Assembly (NCBI RefSeq): GCF_019598945.1
Contig: NZ_CP080598.1
Coordinates: forward strand, 3,844,001 to 3,908,000
Direction: 5' to 3'
DNA length: 64,000 nucleotides
Source of the DNA: Sphaerospermopsis torques-reginae ITEP-024
GTDB lineage: Bacteria > Cyanobacteriota > Cyanobacteriia > Cyanobacteriales > Nostocaceae
Below the pieces are notes generated by a model, which saw nothing but the letters and a program-made list of their open reading frames with translations, did not search any database and was not told where the DNA came from. Both the position numbers and the translations under genes were made by a program. Positions 54,418-62,883 of the stretch are shown piece after piece; within the stretch, counting starts at the first letter, position 1; each line of letters starts with the position of its first letter.

Positions 54418-54439
54418 TAAGTAGGTGGGCGCTAAAAAG
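54418..54439. repeat. Single terminus of the TAAGTAGGTGGGC repeat
   Basis: TAAGTAGGTGGGCGCTAAAAA matches the inverted right end of the 4183-4370 element. Just upstream (54373-54416) are GATAATT tandem units. No second end is seen nearby. Confidence 0.5.
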
Positions 54440-54566
54440 AGATCCTAACTTAATACGTTATGTCCCAGAAAAAATCCCTAGTGGTCTGTGTTTTCCCAAT
54501 AATGATCCAGAATCTCGTCAGCAGTTGGGATGCTAAATTACAGATGAGTTAAAATTTTAATTGCAC

Positions 54567-55964
54567 CTATAAACCCATCACTCGACGATAATGAACCTCA
54601 ATTTGTTCTACAGTTGGTGATTTTCCTCTACTTTCCCACTGACTACGGTTAAATAATTCTGTTCGCAACTCATCAACATTAATAGTTGTCACGTTCCCAT
54701 TAGCAATAATTTGTTTACCATTTACCCAAGCACTATTAACAACATTCACAGGACGACCTAAAACTAATAAACCAATGGGATCTGTCCGAGGAAGCAAAGA
54801 TAAACTGGTTAAATCATAAAGCACTAAATCTGCTTTTTTACCCACATTTAAAGAACCCAATTTTTCATCAATTCCTAATCCTTTTGCACCACCTAAAGCC
54901 GCCATTTCTACCGCTTGACGTGGTGTAATCCAGGATTGATAATCAAAATCAGTGACGTTATGTAAAATAGAACCTATTTTAATTGCTTCTAATAAATCTT
55001 GAGAATCATTACTAGAAGCACCATCACAACCAAAAGTTACATTTACCCCTGCTTGAATATATTTTAAAATTGGTGCAATACCACTACCTAAACGCAAATT
55101 ACTTAACGGGTTATGAACAACAGTAGATTTCGTTTTTGCCAAAATTTGAATATCAGCATCAGTTAACCAAACGCAATGAGCTAAACTGGTTTTTTCATGC
55201 AAAAAACCAATATTATTTAAATGTTCAACCGCACTACAACCATATTTTTCTAATGCTAACTTTTCCTGGGCTTTAGTTTCCAACAAGTGCGAATGACGAC
55301 AAAGATTGTAGCGGTTACTTAACTCAATACAACCCGTAAATAAAGCATCAGTACATAATTGAATCCCCGTCGGTGCAACTAAAATATTTATTCCTTCCTC
55401 TGGACGATGAAACTTAATAACAGCTTCTTCAATAATTGCTAAAGTTTCCGCAGGAGAACGAAAATAAGGTTGATGATTTTCTAAAAATTTACCTTCTGGC
55501 ATCCCCGCAGTTAAAGATTCATCTTGAATTAAAGGAGCAATAAAAGCCCTAATTCCTATTTCTTGATAAGCACGAACAGCAGTAGAAATAGTTTCTAACT
55601 CTTTACCAGGAATTAACACTAAATGATCTACAACACTTGTTCCCCCAGACAGCAAAGTTTCTACCGCTGTTCCCAAGGCGCTGAGATAAACTTGTTCAAT
55701 ATCCAGAGGAGCAAAATCATACAAATGCGCCAACCATAATTCTAAAGGTAAAGGTGGAATTATTCCCCGTTGCCACTTTTCTGAAGAATGGGTGTGGGCG
55801 TTGAAAAAACCAGGTAGCAGCAGTTTATTTTCACCGTCAATTGCAGTACCAATCACATCCAAATCTTCACCAATAGCAGCGATGATACCATTAACAACCT
55901 GAACATCTGAAGTTGTGTAACCATCTGTAACAGCAATTAAAGCTTTTTTAATAGTAAAGTTCAT
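54567..55964 (-). CDS. Amidohydrolase-superfamily deaminase/chlorohydrolase-like enzyme
   Basis: The 465-residue protein has the metal site LPGFFNAHTHSSEKWQRG, a second His pair in CRHSHLLETKAQEK, HNPLSNLRLGSG and the catalytic Asp in VTFGCDGASSNDSQDLL, then GKKADLVLYDL near the C-terminus. This is the TRZ/ATZ-SsnA class of cytosolic hydrolases that act on N-heterocycles or adenosine-like compounds. It is divergent to, and 92 bases from, a RutB-like hydrolase, which with the cupin suggests a small nitrogen-compound pathway. Exact substrate unknown. Confidence 0.88.
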   Translation of the reverse strand: MNFTIKKALIAVTDGYTTSDVQVVNGIIAAIGEDLDVIGTAIDGENKLLLPGFFNAHTHSSEKWQRGIIPPLPLELWLAHLYDFAPLDIEQVYLSALGTAVETLLSGGTSVVDHLVLIPGKELETISTAVRAYQEIGIRAFIAPLIQDESLTAGMPEGKFLENHQPYFRSPAETLAIIEEAVIKFHRPEEGINILVAPTGIQLCTDALFTGCIELSNRYNLCRHSHLLETKAQEKLALEKYGCSAVEHLNNIGFLHEKTSLAHCVWLTDADIQILAKTKSTVVHNPLSNLRLGSGIAPILKYIQAGVNVTFGCDGASSNDSQDLLEAIKIGSILHNVTDFDYQSWITPRQAVEMAALGGAKGLGIDEKLGSLNVGKKADLVLYDLTSLSLLPRTDPIGLLVLGRPVNVVNSAWVNGKQIIANGNVTTINVDELRTELFNRSQWESRGKSPTVEQIEVHYRRVMGL

Positions 55965-56056
55965 GATTTTTACCTTTTTTAACGTTGATTAAGCAATTGC
56001 ACAATTATGATTATTTCAAGTTACAAAAGAATCAATGATCTTGGGTGTCAACAATT

Positions 56057-56845
56057 ATGAATCTACCCTTACGAACACTAGGATTTTACCCCAACGCTTG
56101 GGAAGTCAATGAAAGCTTTGCAGATATTACTCGTCCGCAAAAAACCCCACAACCCATTATTTTAACAACAGAAACCAAAACTTTGCGTATCGACTTGGCA
56201 AAAACCGCCATTATCATTATTGATATGCAAAACGATTTCTGTCATCCTGACGGTTGGTTAGCGCATATCGGTGTGGATGTCACCCCTGCACGTCAACCCA
56301 TTACACCTTTACAAAAACTATTACCACAATTGCGGGCTGTTAATGTGCCAATAATTTGGTTAAATTGGGGAAATAGACCAGACTTACTCAATATTAGTGC
56401 AGGTTTGCTTCATGTTTATAATCCCACCGGTGAAGGTGTAGGATTAGGTGATAGCCTACCTAAAAACGGTGCAAAAGTGCTGATGAAAGATAGCTGGGCG
56501 GCGGCGGTAGTAGAGGAATTAGAACAACTTGAGACAGATATTTGCATTGATAAATATCGCATGAGTGGGTTTTGGGATACAGTCTTAGATAGTATTCTCA
56601 GAAACTTGGGAATAACGACAATATTATTTGCGGGTGTCAATGCTGATCAATGTGTTCTCACAACTTTATGTGATGCTAATTTTTTAGGATACGACTGCAT
56701 TTTAGTCCAAGATTGTACAGCCACAACTTCACCAGAATATTGTTGGTTAGCAACTTTGTACAACGTTAAACAATGCTTTGGTTTTGTTACTGATTCATCG
56801 GCAATTATAGCAGGAGTCAGTAGTCAGCATAATTTTAGATTTTAG
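56057..56845 (+). CDS. Isochorismatase-family cysteine hydrolase, RutB-like
   Basis: From the ATG at 56057 (a GTG lies 12 bases upstream) the product is 262 residues. It has the catalytic triad pattern: Asp in AIIIIDMQNDFCHPDG, Lys in ICIDKYRMSGFWDTVLD and Cys in FAGVNADQCVLTTLCDANFL. GFWDTVLDSILRNLGI resembles the ureidoacrylate amidohydrolase RutB. The last residues (SSQHNFRF) are encoded by TTTTAGA repeats, so the native end was probably changed by repeat spread. It faces the amidohydrolase gene divergently. Confidence 0.88.
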   Translation: MNLPLRTLGFYPNAWEVNESFADITRPQKTPQPIILTTETKTLRIDLAKTAIIIIDMQNDFCHPDGWLAHIGVDVTPARQPITPLQKLLPQLRAVNVPIIWLNWGNRPDLLNISAGLLHVYNPTGEGVGLGDSLPKNGAKVLMKDSWAAAVVEELEQLETDICIDKYRMSGFWDTVLDSILRNLGITTILFAGVNADQCVLTTLCDANFLGYDCILVQDCTATTSPEYCWLATLYNVKQCFGFVTDSSAIIAGVSSQHNFRF

Positions 56846-56896
56846 ATTTTAGATTTTAGATTTTGGATTTTGGATTTTGGATTTTGGATTTTGGAT
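56832..56896. repeat. ATTTTAG and TTTTGGA heptamers at the end of the RutB-like gene
   Basis: About four ATTTTAG units, then about six TTTTGGA units; the stop codon of the gene lies inside the array. CACCAAT and ACCAATT units follow at 56908-56966. Confidence 0.85.
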
Positions 56897-56978
56897 TGAT
56901 TAATACCCAATCACCAATTACCAATTACCAATCACCAATTACCGATCACCAATCACCAATCACCAAATTACCAAATAT

Positions 56979-57440
56979 ATGGTTACTACAAGTTGTGTAA
57001 TTCCAGTTATCAAATCTCCCCAAGATTATCAAGCATACCGTATCAATCCCTGTGATACTAATCGGTTAGCAATTATCTTTGATTCCACAACTGCAAATAC
57101 TTCCTTAACTTGTTGTGTGGAAATCTTTGATATTGGGGGACAAACTCCACCAAATCGCCATCAATGGGCGGTAGAAATGTTTTTTATTCTCAAAGGAGAA
57201 GGAGTTGCAATTTGTGATGGAAAAAAAGTACCTATCAAAGCCGGAGATAGTTTATTAGTTCCACCAAATGGCATTCATTTGATTAGAAATACAGGTAAAA
57301 ATCGTCTTTACACACTGACAATTATGGTCCCTAATGAAGATTTTTCTGAACTAATTCGTAGTGGCATACCTGTAGAATTGGATGCTGAAGATATGGCGGT
57401 TTTAGGAAGATTAGATTCTTTGAAATTCGTTGAACACTAG
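56979..57440 (+). CDS. Cupin-domain protein
   Basis: The 153-residue protein has a single cupin barrel (about 55-130): NRHQWAVEMFFILKGEGVAI with the metal-binding His/Glu set, then KAGDSLLVPPNGIHLIRNTG with the last His. Its Cys-rich N-terminus (CVIPVIKSPQDYQAYRINPC) is unusual. It lies 133 bases after the RutB-like gene on the same strand and may take part in the same pathway. Confidence 0.85.
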   Translation: MVTTSCVIPVIKSPQDYQAYRINPCDTNRLAIIFDSTTANTSLTCCVEIFDIGGQTPPNRHQWAVEMFFILKGEGVAICDGKKVPIKAGDSLLVPPNGIHLIRNTGKNRLYTLTIMVPNEDFSELIRSGIPVELDAEDMAVLGRLDSLKFVEH

Positions 57441-57484
57441 AATCCATATCAATACTTGTCGGTTAAGCTCAAAAAAATAAATTA

Positions 57485-57604
57485 TGTAGGTTGCTTTAAG
57501 GAACGTATCCCTTCGGGACACTACGTGAACACGCAGTGTGCCGAAGGCATAACCCAACATTTACAAGGGTTCTTTGGGTTTCACTTTGTTCAACCCAACC
57601 TACG
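57485..57604. repeat. Dispersed palindromic repeat (TAGGTTG family), divergent copy C
   Basis: GTAGGTTGCTTTAAGGAACG at the left and TTGTTCAACCCAACCTACG at the right. An extra CTTCGGGACACTACGTG / CACGCAGTGTGCCGAAGG hairpin is nested inside, which the other two copies lack. Non-coding. Confidence 0.65.
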
Positions 57605-57742
57605 AAAATCCTTAACCGAGCAGTATTGGAATCCATATATCCTCAAAGTCTCAGAAAAATCAAGGATTTGGGGATATTTCAATAATGGACAATTAACAAT
57701 TAAAAATTGACAATGACAAAGCGGATTTTTTTTTGTTTTTTT

Positions 57743-57764
57743 CCCCTTGAAAGGGGAGGTTTTA
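57743..57764. terminator. Possible terminator after the cupin gene
   Basis: CCCCTT-GA-AAGGGG followed by AGGTTTT, between the cupin gene and the convergent SDR gene. A further CAATTGTCAATT foldback follows at 57785-57808. Confidence 0.4.
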
Positions 57765-57791
57765 AACCTTTAATAAAACAATTATCAATTG

Positions 57792-58622
57792 TCAATTGTC
57801 AATTATCAATTGATAAAAAAGCTTTTTCCAGTCAATTACATTTGGTCTTATTCCTTGATTAACTAACTCAAAAACCTGATTAGCAGCACTGGAATAAAAC
57901 AAACTTTCCACACAAGCAGCAGCTACATCAATACGACTAGCATCACCAGAAAGTTGATCACCTTTACCCAAGACTACATTTAATTTACCTTCTGTCTTTG
58001 CCTTGAGTAAAGTATTCAAATCATAAGAAGTATAAGGGCCATCAATTAACCTACCAGGGCGGATAATTGTATAGGGAATACCTGAATTAATGATAGCGTC
58101 TTCACCTTCCTTTTTCGCATCCAACACACCAAAACGGTTGAGAATATTAAAAGGAAACTGATTTTTTCTGAGAATACCACAGGAAGAAATAAACACCAAT
58201 CTATTTAAAATTTTCGGTGCTGCTGCAACTAAATTTTTTACAGCTTGGGAATCAACTTTTAAAGGTGTATTTTTAGCTTTATTTTCAAGTGATTTAGTAT
58301 CAAACAAAGCTAAACCAAAATCAATGGGATTCACAGATGAATCAAACTCCCATCTAGCAGAAGGAAAAGCAGTAGTTCCCGTACAACAGATAATAGAAGT
58401 GATATTTAACATTGCTGGTGGGAGGGTATTGGGTTCGCGGATATCACCAACAAAAATTTCTACTTTGTCATTAAACATTTTTGCAGCTTTGTTTGCATCC
58501 CGTGTGAGAATGCGAACTGACAAACCTTTTTCTAAAAGTTTGCTAACTACAAGTTGTCCTACTCCACCAGTTGCACCAACTATGAGGACAAAATCTGCAC
58601 TGGAATTTTCTATGTTAGTCAT
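57792..58622 (-). CDS. NAD(P)-binding atypical SDR / NmrA-like protein
   Basis: The 276 residues have the Rossmann start FVLIVGATGGVGQLVVSKLL, then VRILTRDANKAAKMF, IICCTGTTAFPSARWEFD and PYTIIRPGRLIDGPYTSYDL. This is the atypical SDR class found in cyanobacteria and chloroplasts, some of which act in photosystem or quinone functions. The classic YxxxK pair is not obvious. Function is not known. Confidence 0.85.
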   Translation of the reverse strand: MTNIENSSADFVLIVGATGGVGQLVVSKLLEKGLSVRILTRDANKAAKMFNDKVEIFVGDIREPNTLPPAMLNITSIICCTGTTAFPSARWEFDSSVNPIDFGLALFDTKSLENKAKNTPLKVDSQAVKNLVAAAPKILNRLVFISSCGILRKNQFPFNILNRFGVLDAKKEGEDAIINSGIPYTIIRPGRLIDGPYTSYDLNTLLKAKTEGKLNVVLGKGDQLSGDASRIDVAAACVESLFYSSAANQVFELVNQGIRPNVIDWKKLFYQLIIDN

Positions 58623-58683
58623 AATTTTTGAATATGGTAGATTTCATAAATCAAATCACAATCCTATATAATTTTATATGAAT

Positions 58684-58907
58684 TTAAACATCTATCACAA
58701 TTTGAGTTTTACCATTGTGTCCATGAATTAATTCTATTTCCAACCGCCAATATACCAAGCAGTTGAAGCAAATTCTGTTAACCATTGCATCACAGCCAGA
58801 CCACCAAAACTTTGAAAATAACAACCTACAGCAACTATACCAGTTCCACTAATGCCAGTAACATCCTTATTTGTCACTAACTTAAAAGTTTTGATATAAT
58901 ATCCATC
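58684..58907 (-). pseudogene. Decayed small gene of a cyanobacterial/phage-type beta protein
   Basis: Directly after the TGA at 58908 the minus-strand frame reads DGYYIKTFKLVTNKDVTGIS and then GTGIVAVGCYFQSFGGLAV. A one-base shift at about 58745 joins it to IELIHGHNGKTQIVIDV and TAA at 58684. The DVTGISGTGIVA and HGHNGKTQIV parts recall a small widespread protein family in which they occur in one chain. No start codon is present and the frame is broken, so it is a remnant. Confidence 0.55.
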
Positions 58908-59120
58908 TCAGGAATGATGACTAAATATTATTTGCCTACCTCTTTTGTCTTGTAACTGTTGAAAAGAGTTGAAAGATGGGAAAGTAGCATGACTAGAATT
59001 TGGTAAACAGCGAGCGATCGCAATTTGTCCATCTGGCAAAATCACACCCCCAGCGATAATCTGCTGTAATGGCGGTTTTTCTGGTTCAATTAACCAAAAT
59101 GTTGGCGTTTTAGTTTGCAT
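58908..59120 (-). CDS. Small protein of unknown function
   Basis: The 70-residue frame begins at the ATG at 59120 (MQTKTPTFWLIEPEKPPLQQ), then GGVILPDGQIAIARCLPNSS, and ends IIFSHHS. The composition looks protein-like, and the GGVILPDGQIAIA strand pattern resembles the remnant just downstream, so the two may be paralogues. I cannot name a family. It might itself be partly decayed. Confidence 0.5.
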   Translation of the reverse strand: MQTKTPTFWLIEPEKPPLQQIIAGGVILPDGQIAIARCLPNSSHATFPSFNSFQQLQDKRGRQIIFSHHS

Positions 59121-59439
59121 AACTGATACTAACTATAATGACACTATTTTATTGCCAATATGGCTTTTTTACGGAGTTGGTTTTAATTAATATAGTCGAG
59201 TAATACCCTCAAGGCTGTGCTTTCATGACCATATAATTATCCTGTTAATTGGATATGAAATACCATCAAAAAGGAGTAATAATCAAACTTAGTGGAAAAT
59301 TATACGGAATAACCAGTTAACAGAGTGAAAGATGTAACCAAAGACATATAGTAAAAATTGTCAACATGACCATAGCGATCGCCTTGTAGATATGCCAGTA
59401 ATTACAATCTAAAGGTTAATTTATCAGGAATGTACTCCC
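59121..59439. other. Intergenic region, nothing recognised
   Basis: A/T-rich, with one HIP1-type site around 59374. It must contain the promoter of the NUDIX gene. No repeats or RNA seen. Confidence 0.45.
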
Positions 59440-59859
59440 ATGAGAAGAAAAACCAATAAAATTTGTAAACAATCAGGAGTGATTCCATATCGGGTCCGAG
59501 ATGGAAAAGTAGAAGTTTTATTAATCACTAACCGTAAACGGCAAAGTTGGGTAATTCCCAAAGGAGGAGTTTGCAAAGGGATGACTCCACCTGATTCAGC
59601 AGCTAAAGAAGCTTGGGAAGAAGCAGGGGTGATTGGTCAGGTGAATACTGAAAAAATCGGTGCTTATAAATATCGTAAACGAGGGAATATTTACCGGGTT
59701 CATTTATTTTGGTTGCCAGTAGATCAAGTATTAGAAGACTGGCCAGAAGCATCTCAAAGAGAAAGGATATGGTTAGATATTAATCACGCTGCCATGATAG
59801 TCAAAGAAAATTCTCTCAAAAGAATTTTGCAAACTTCAAAAGAGCAGGTAAAAGTTTAA
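59440..59859 (+). CDS. NUDIX hydrolase
   Basis: The 139-residue protein starts with RRKTNKICKQSGVIPYRV and has a NUDIX box variant, WVIPKGGVCKGMTPPDSAAK followed by EAWEEAGVIGQ. The core EEAG ligands are present, while the first Glu of the canonical box is replaced. Related proteins hydrolyse diphosphoinositol or nucleotide polyphosphates. Single gene, followed by a bidirectional terminator. Confidence 0.88.
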   Translation: MRRKTNKICKQSGVIPYRVRDGKVEVLLITNRKRQSWVIPKGGVCKGMTPPDSAAKEAWEEAGVIGQVNTEKIGAYKYRKRGNIYRVHLFWLPVDQVLEDWPEASQRERIWLDINHAAMIVKENSLKRILQTSKEQVKV

Positions 59860-59886
59860 TATTTATTTAGCAATTTTATCATGATT

Positions 59887-59914
59887 ATAGAGACGTTGCA
59901 TTAAACGTCTCTAT
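59887..59914. terminator. Bidirectional terminator hairpin
   Basis: ATAGAGACGTT pairs with AACGTCTCTAT around a 6-base loop, between the convergent NUDIX gene and the FG-GAP gene. The 11 base pairs are perfect. The same word type is a common cyanobacterial palindrome. Confidence 0.65.
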
Positions 59915-59925
59915 ATTTGATATCT

Positions 59926-62883
59926 CTAAACTATGGATGACAAGTTAACTTTAACAACCATATCGTTGTAATCCAAGTCTCCCCCATTTGGTAAATCTTC
60001 AAAGCCAAAGGTGTTATCTCCCAACAGTCGAACGTGATCTACACCACCAGGGTTAGCACCTAAATATGTAAAGTAAACTGCTGGATCATTGTTGGTATTA
60101 CTATCAAGAATAGCATCGGGTCTACCATTGACAATTAAAAATGGTACGTAGATATGACCACCTTCTAAAGTGCCGGTAAAAGTCGCTTTTTGTCCATTAC
60201 CAACAGTCAAACCAAAATTGCTTAAATGCTGATTCACCGCAGCTTGAGTATAACCAGCTTGTCCAGGCAGAATATCAGCAGTACCATTACCATCAATATC
60301 TATTCCACCATTTTCATCAACAACTTTATAGAAGCCGATATAATTATCAAATGCTGCTTCTCGATAGACTGTAAACTCAGCGTTTACTGAACCAGTTACA
60401 TTGCGTAAATCAAGATTTTCTCCTTGTGAACTATTTTGTAAACTTGTACCTAACGGTAAAGTATTCTCTGTAGGATTAATATTGACAATCAGATCCTTCC
60501 AAGCAAGAGAGAAATTATTAGCACCTAAGTTTGTAATCTGGACATCTGTGGATTGAAGAATATTGAAGTTCTCAATAGAAGTAATTCCAGTTTTTATAGA
60601 GTCAGTTGTTCCGTTCTCTACTGCATAGAATCTGAAATTAACACTGGTTTGATCAAATCCTAATAATCTATTGATACTGCTAATATCAAATTGGTTAGGA
60701 AGATTAGATATAACTGAGTAAATTACTTTACTTCTGGACAATGCAGCTTCAGAATATCCAGCTTCACCAGGTTTGATATCATCAATTGTTCCATCAGTAT
60801 CATCAACGGTAAATAATCCGATTTCATAGACAGATGTAGAAATCTTACTTGGTGGTGAAACTTGAAGTGTGACTTTATTAGTATTTCCTACAAGTCTAAA
60901 GATATCACCACTAACATTGATTAGCTGAAGGGAAGAAATTCCTCCGTTTGTAGGATTTTCACCAAGGTTTTCACCAAGGTTTTCACCAGGATTTTCACCA
61001 GGATTTTCACCGGGATTTTCACCAGGGTTTTCACCGGGGTTTTCACCAGGGTTTTCACCAGGGTTTTCACCGGGGTTTTCACCAGGGTTTTCTATTGTTT
61101 CATCAATGTCATTAACATTGATAGTCAATTCTTTCTCGTAAGATAGTCCCCCTTGATCTGTAGTTATGACTCGGATCACATAACTTGATTTGGCTTCAAA
61201 GTTTGGAGAGACCTTAATTTTGAGTTGATCACCATCAATGATAAAAGCATCATTATCAGCAACACCAGGCGCTAGGGTGTAGGTGAACTTCTGAACTTTT
61301 ACATTAGGATCAACGGTGGTAAATTTGCCAATTACTGTTTCAGCCGCAACGTTCTCATCAATGGTGTTGTTACTCAGTAACACATCTGTAGGGGCGCTGT
61401 TGATACCAAAAATTACGTAAGCTTCCCCAGTATCAGCGCCGGAAAGCGGTGCGCTAACAACTAAATCACTGACACCATCACCGTTGATATCTCCTCCTTT
61501 ACTTACTGAGACACCTAAATTATCCCATTCAGATTTACCGTTAATGACAAAACCATTAGTACCATCAATCTCCGCCAGGCTGATGACTGAAGTAAAGTTA
61601 TTCCTGCCAAATATTACATAGCTCTGTCCAGAAAACAGTCCATTGGGACTTGAATTGCTGACAGTAACAAGGAGGTCATCCAGACCATCACCACTGATGT
61701 CTCCTATTCCACTAACAACCCAACCGGAGTTGTCAAATTCATTGATGCCTTTGATAGCAAAACCATCATTACCATTAAAGGTGGTTGGATCAATAATGGG
61801 ATCAAAGTCACCATTTTGACCAAAAATGACATAAGTGATTCCAGGATGAGTTATATTACCCTGATTTGCAAAGGGAGCGCCAACAATTACGTCATCAATA
61901 CCATCTCCGTTAATGTCTCCTGCACTGCTAACAGAGAAACCTAATTGATTATCATCTTGTCCGTTGATGATAAAGCCGTTGCTACCGTTAAGACTGGAGA
62001 GGTCAAAGGTTGGTGAAAATCCTCCCTCTCTACCAAATAATACGTATGCTTGCCCAGATCCACTACCATGAGGGGCGGCTAAATGTGCGCCAATAATCAG
62101 GTCATTAATACCGTCCTTATTCACATCTCCAGCACTGCTGGTACTAAAACCTAAGTAGTCACCAACACTCAATCCATTGATGACAAAGCCGTTGCTACCG
62201 TTAAGACTGGAGAGGTCAACGAAGGAATCAAAGTTACTCTTACCAAAGATGACGTAAGCTTTTCCCGGCTGACCGTTGGGTTCTGTGAAGGCATTGGGAG
62301 CGGTGATAATTACATCATCAAAGCCATCTTTGTTAAAGTCTCCGATGTTGCTGACTGTATGGCCTAGCAGGTCTTCTGCATTCAGACCGTTGATAGCAAA
62401 GCCGTTACCACCATTCAAAGTGGAGAGGTTGATGGTGGGGGTGGAACTGAAACTTTTTTGACCAAAGACTACATAAGCTCTGCCAGTATTTTGACCATTT
62501 ATATCCGCAAATGGTGCGCCGATGATTAGGTCGTCGATACCGTCGCCATTAATGTCTCCAGATGCACTAACAGCACGGCCTGATGCCTCACCTTCTATAC
62601 TCCCAATTAGAGTAAAGCCGTTGATGCCATTGAGAGTAGAGATATCTATGGTTGCAGGAAACCCTTGTTTAGTACCAAAAACTACATAAGTGCTACCAGC
62701 ATTAGCTACATCTTTGGGATCATCGAGAAAAGCGCCAATAATTATGTCATTAATACCGTCACCGTTAATATCTCCCGTATTGCTAACTGAGTAGCCTAAA
62801 TGATCATCATCTTCATTACCATTGATGATGGTAAAACCTTCTGTGCCATTAAGTCTGGAAAATTCAAAAACTTTTTCGCTCAT
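59926..62883 (-). CDS. Large secreted FG-GAP beta-propeller / cadherin-like / DUF4114 protein
   Basis: The 985-residue protein has seven FG-GAP repeats (about 1-490), each with a Ca2+ loop such as SGDINGDGIDDLIIGAP; seven would close one integrin-like propeller. A cadherin-like domain follows (about 495-595, IDENVAAETVIGKF...LTINVNDID), then a GENP tandem linker (about 596-645). Two beta regions follow and a C-terminal DUF4114 domain ends GGDLDYNDMVVKVNLSS. No N-terminal signal peptide is present, which fits type I secretion with a C-terminal signal. It is probably an extracellular Ca2+-binding adhesion or matrix protein. Confidence 0.88.
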   Translation of the reverse strand: MSEKVFEFSRLNGTEGFTIINGNEDDDHLGYSVSNTGDINGDGINDIIIGAFLDDPKDVANAGSTYVVFGTKQGFPATIDISTLNGINGFTLIGSIEGEASGRAVSASGDINGDGIDDLIIGAPFADINGQNTGRAYVVFGQKSFSSTPTINLSTLNGGNGFAINGLNAEDLLGHTVSNIGDFNKDGFDDVIITAPNAFTEPNGQPGKAYVIFGKSNFDSFVDLSSLNGSNGFVINGLSVGDYLGFSTSSAGDVNKDGINDLIIGAHLAAPHGSGSGQAYVLFGREGGFSPTFDLSSLNGSNGFIINGQDDNQLGFSVSSAGDINGDGIDDVIVGAPFANQGNITHPGITYVIFGQNGDFDPIIDPTTFNGNDGFAIKGINEFDNSGWVVSGIGDISGDGLDDLLVTVSNSSPNGLFSGQSYVIFGRNNFTSVISLAEIDGTNGFVINGKSEWDNLGVSVSKGGDINGDGVSDLVVSAPLSGADTGEAYVIFGINSAPTDVLLSNNTIDENVAAETVIGKFTTVDPNVKVQKFTYTLAPGVADNDAFIIDGDQLKIKVSPNFEAKSSYVIRVITTDQGGLSYEKELTINVNDIDETIENPGENPGENPGENPGENPGENPGENPGENPGENPGENLGENLGENPTNGGISSLQLINVSGDIFRLVGNTNKVTLQVSPPSKISTSVYEIGLFTVDDTDGTIDDIKPGEAGYSEAALSRSKVIYSVISNLPNQFDISSINRLLGFDQTSVNFRFYAVENGTTDSIKTGITSIENFNILQSTDVQITNLGANNFSLAWKDLIVNINPTENTLPLGTSLQNSSQGENLDLRNVTGSVNAEFTVYREAAFDNYIGFYKVVDENGGIDIDGNGTADILPGQAGYTQAAVNQHLSNFGLTVGNGQKATFTGTLEGGHIYVPFLIVNGRPDAILDSNTNNDPAVYFTYLGANPGGVDHVRLLGDNTFGFEDLPNGGDLDYNDMVVKVNLSSIV
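60956..61092 (-). repeat. 12-base coding tandem repeat (GENP linker)
   Basis: About eleven units of TTTTCACCAGGG with small variations encode Gly-Glu-Asn-Pro, with two Leu-for-Pro units at the C-terminal side. Such repeats change length easily by slippage, in steps of four residues, without breaking the frame. Confidence 0.9.

Noticed and set aside
57456-57710. 84-codon open frame over the palindromic repeat
   Set aside because: It covers copy C of the dispersed repeat and has no protein character.
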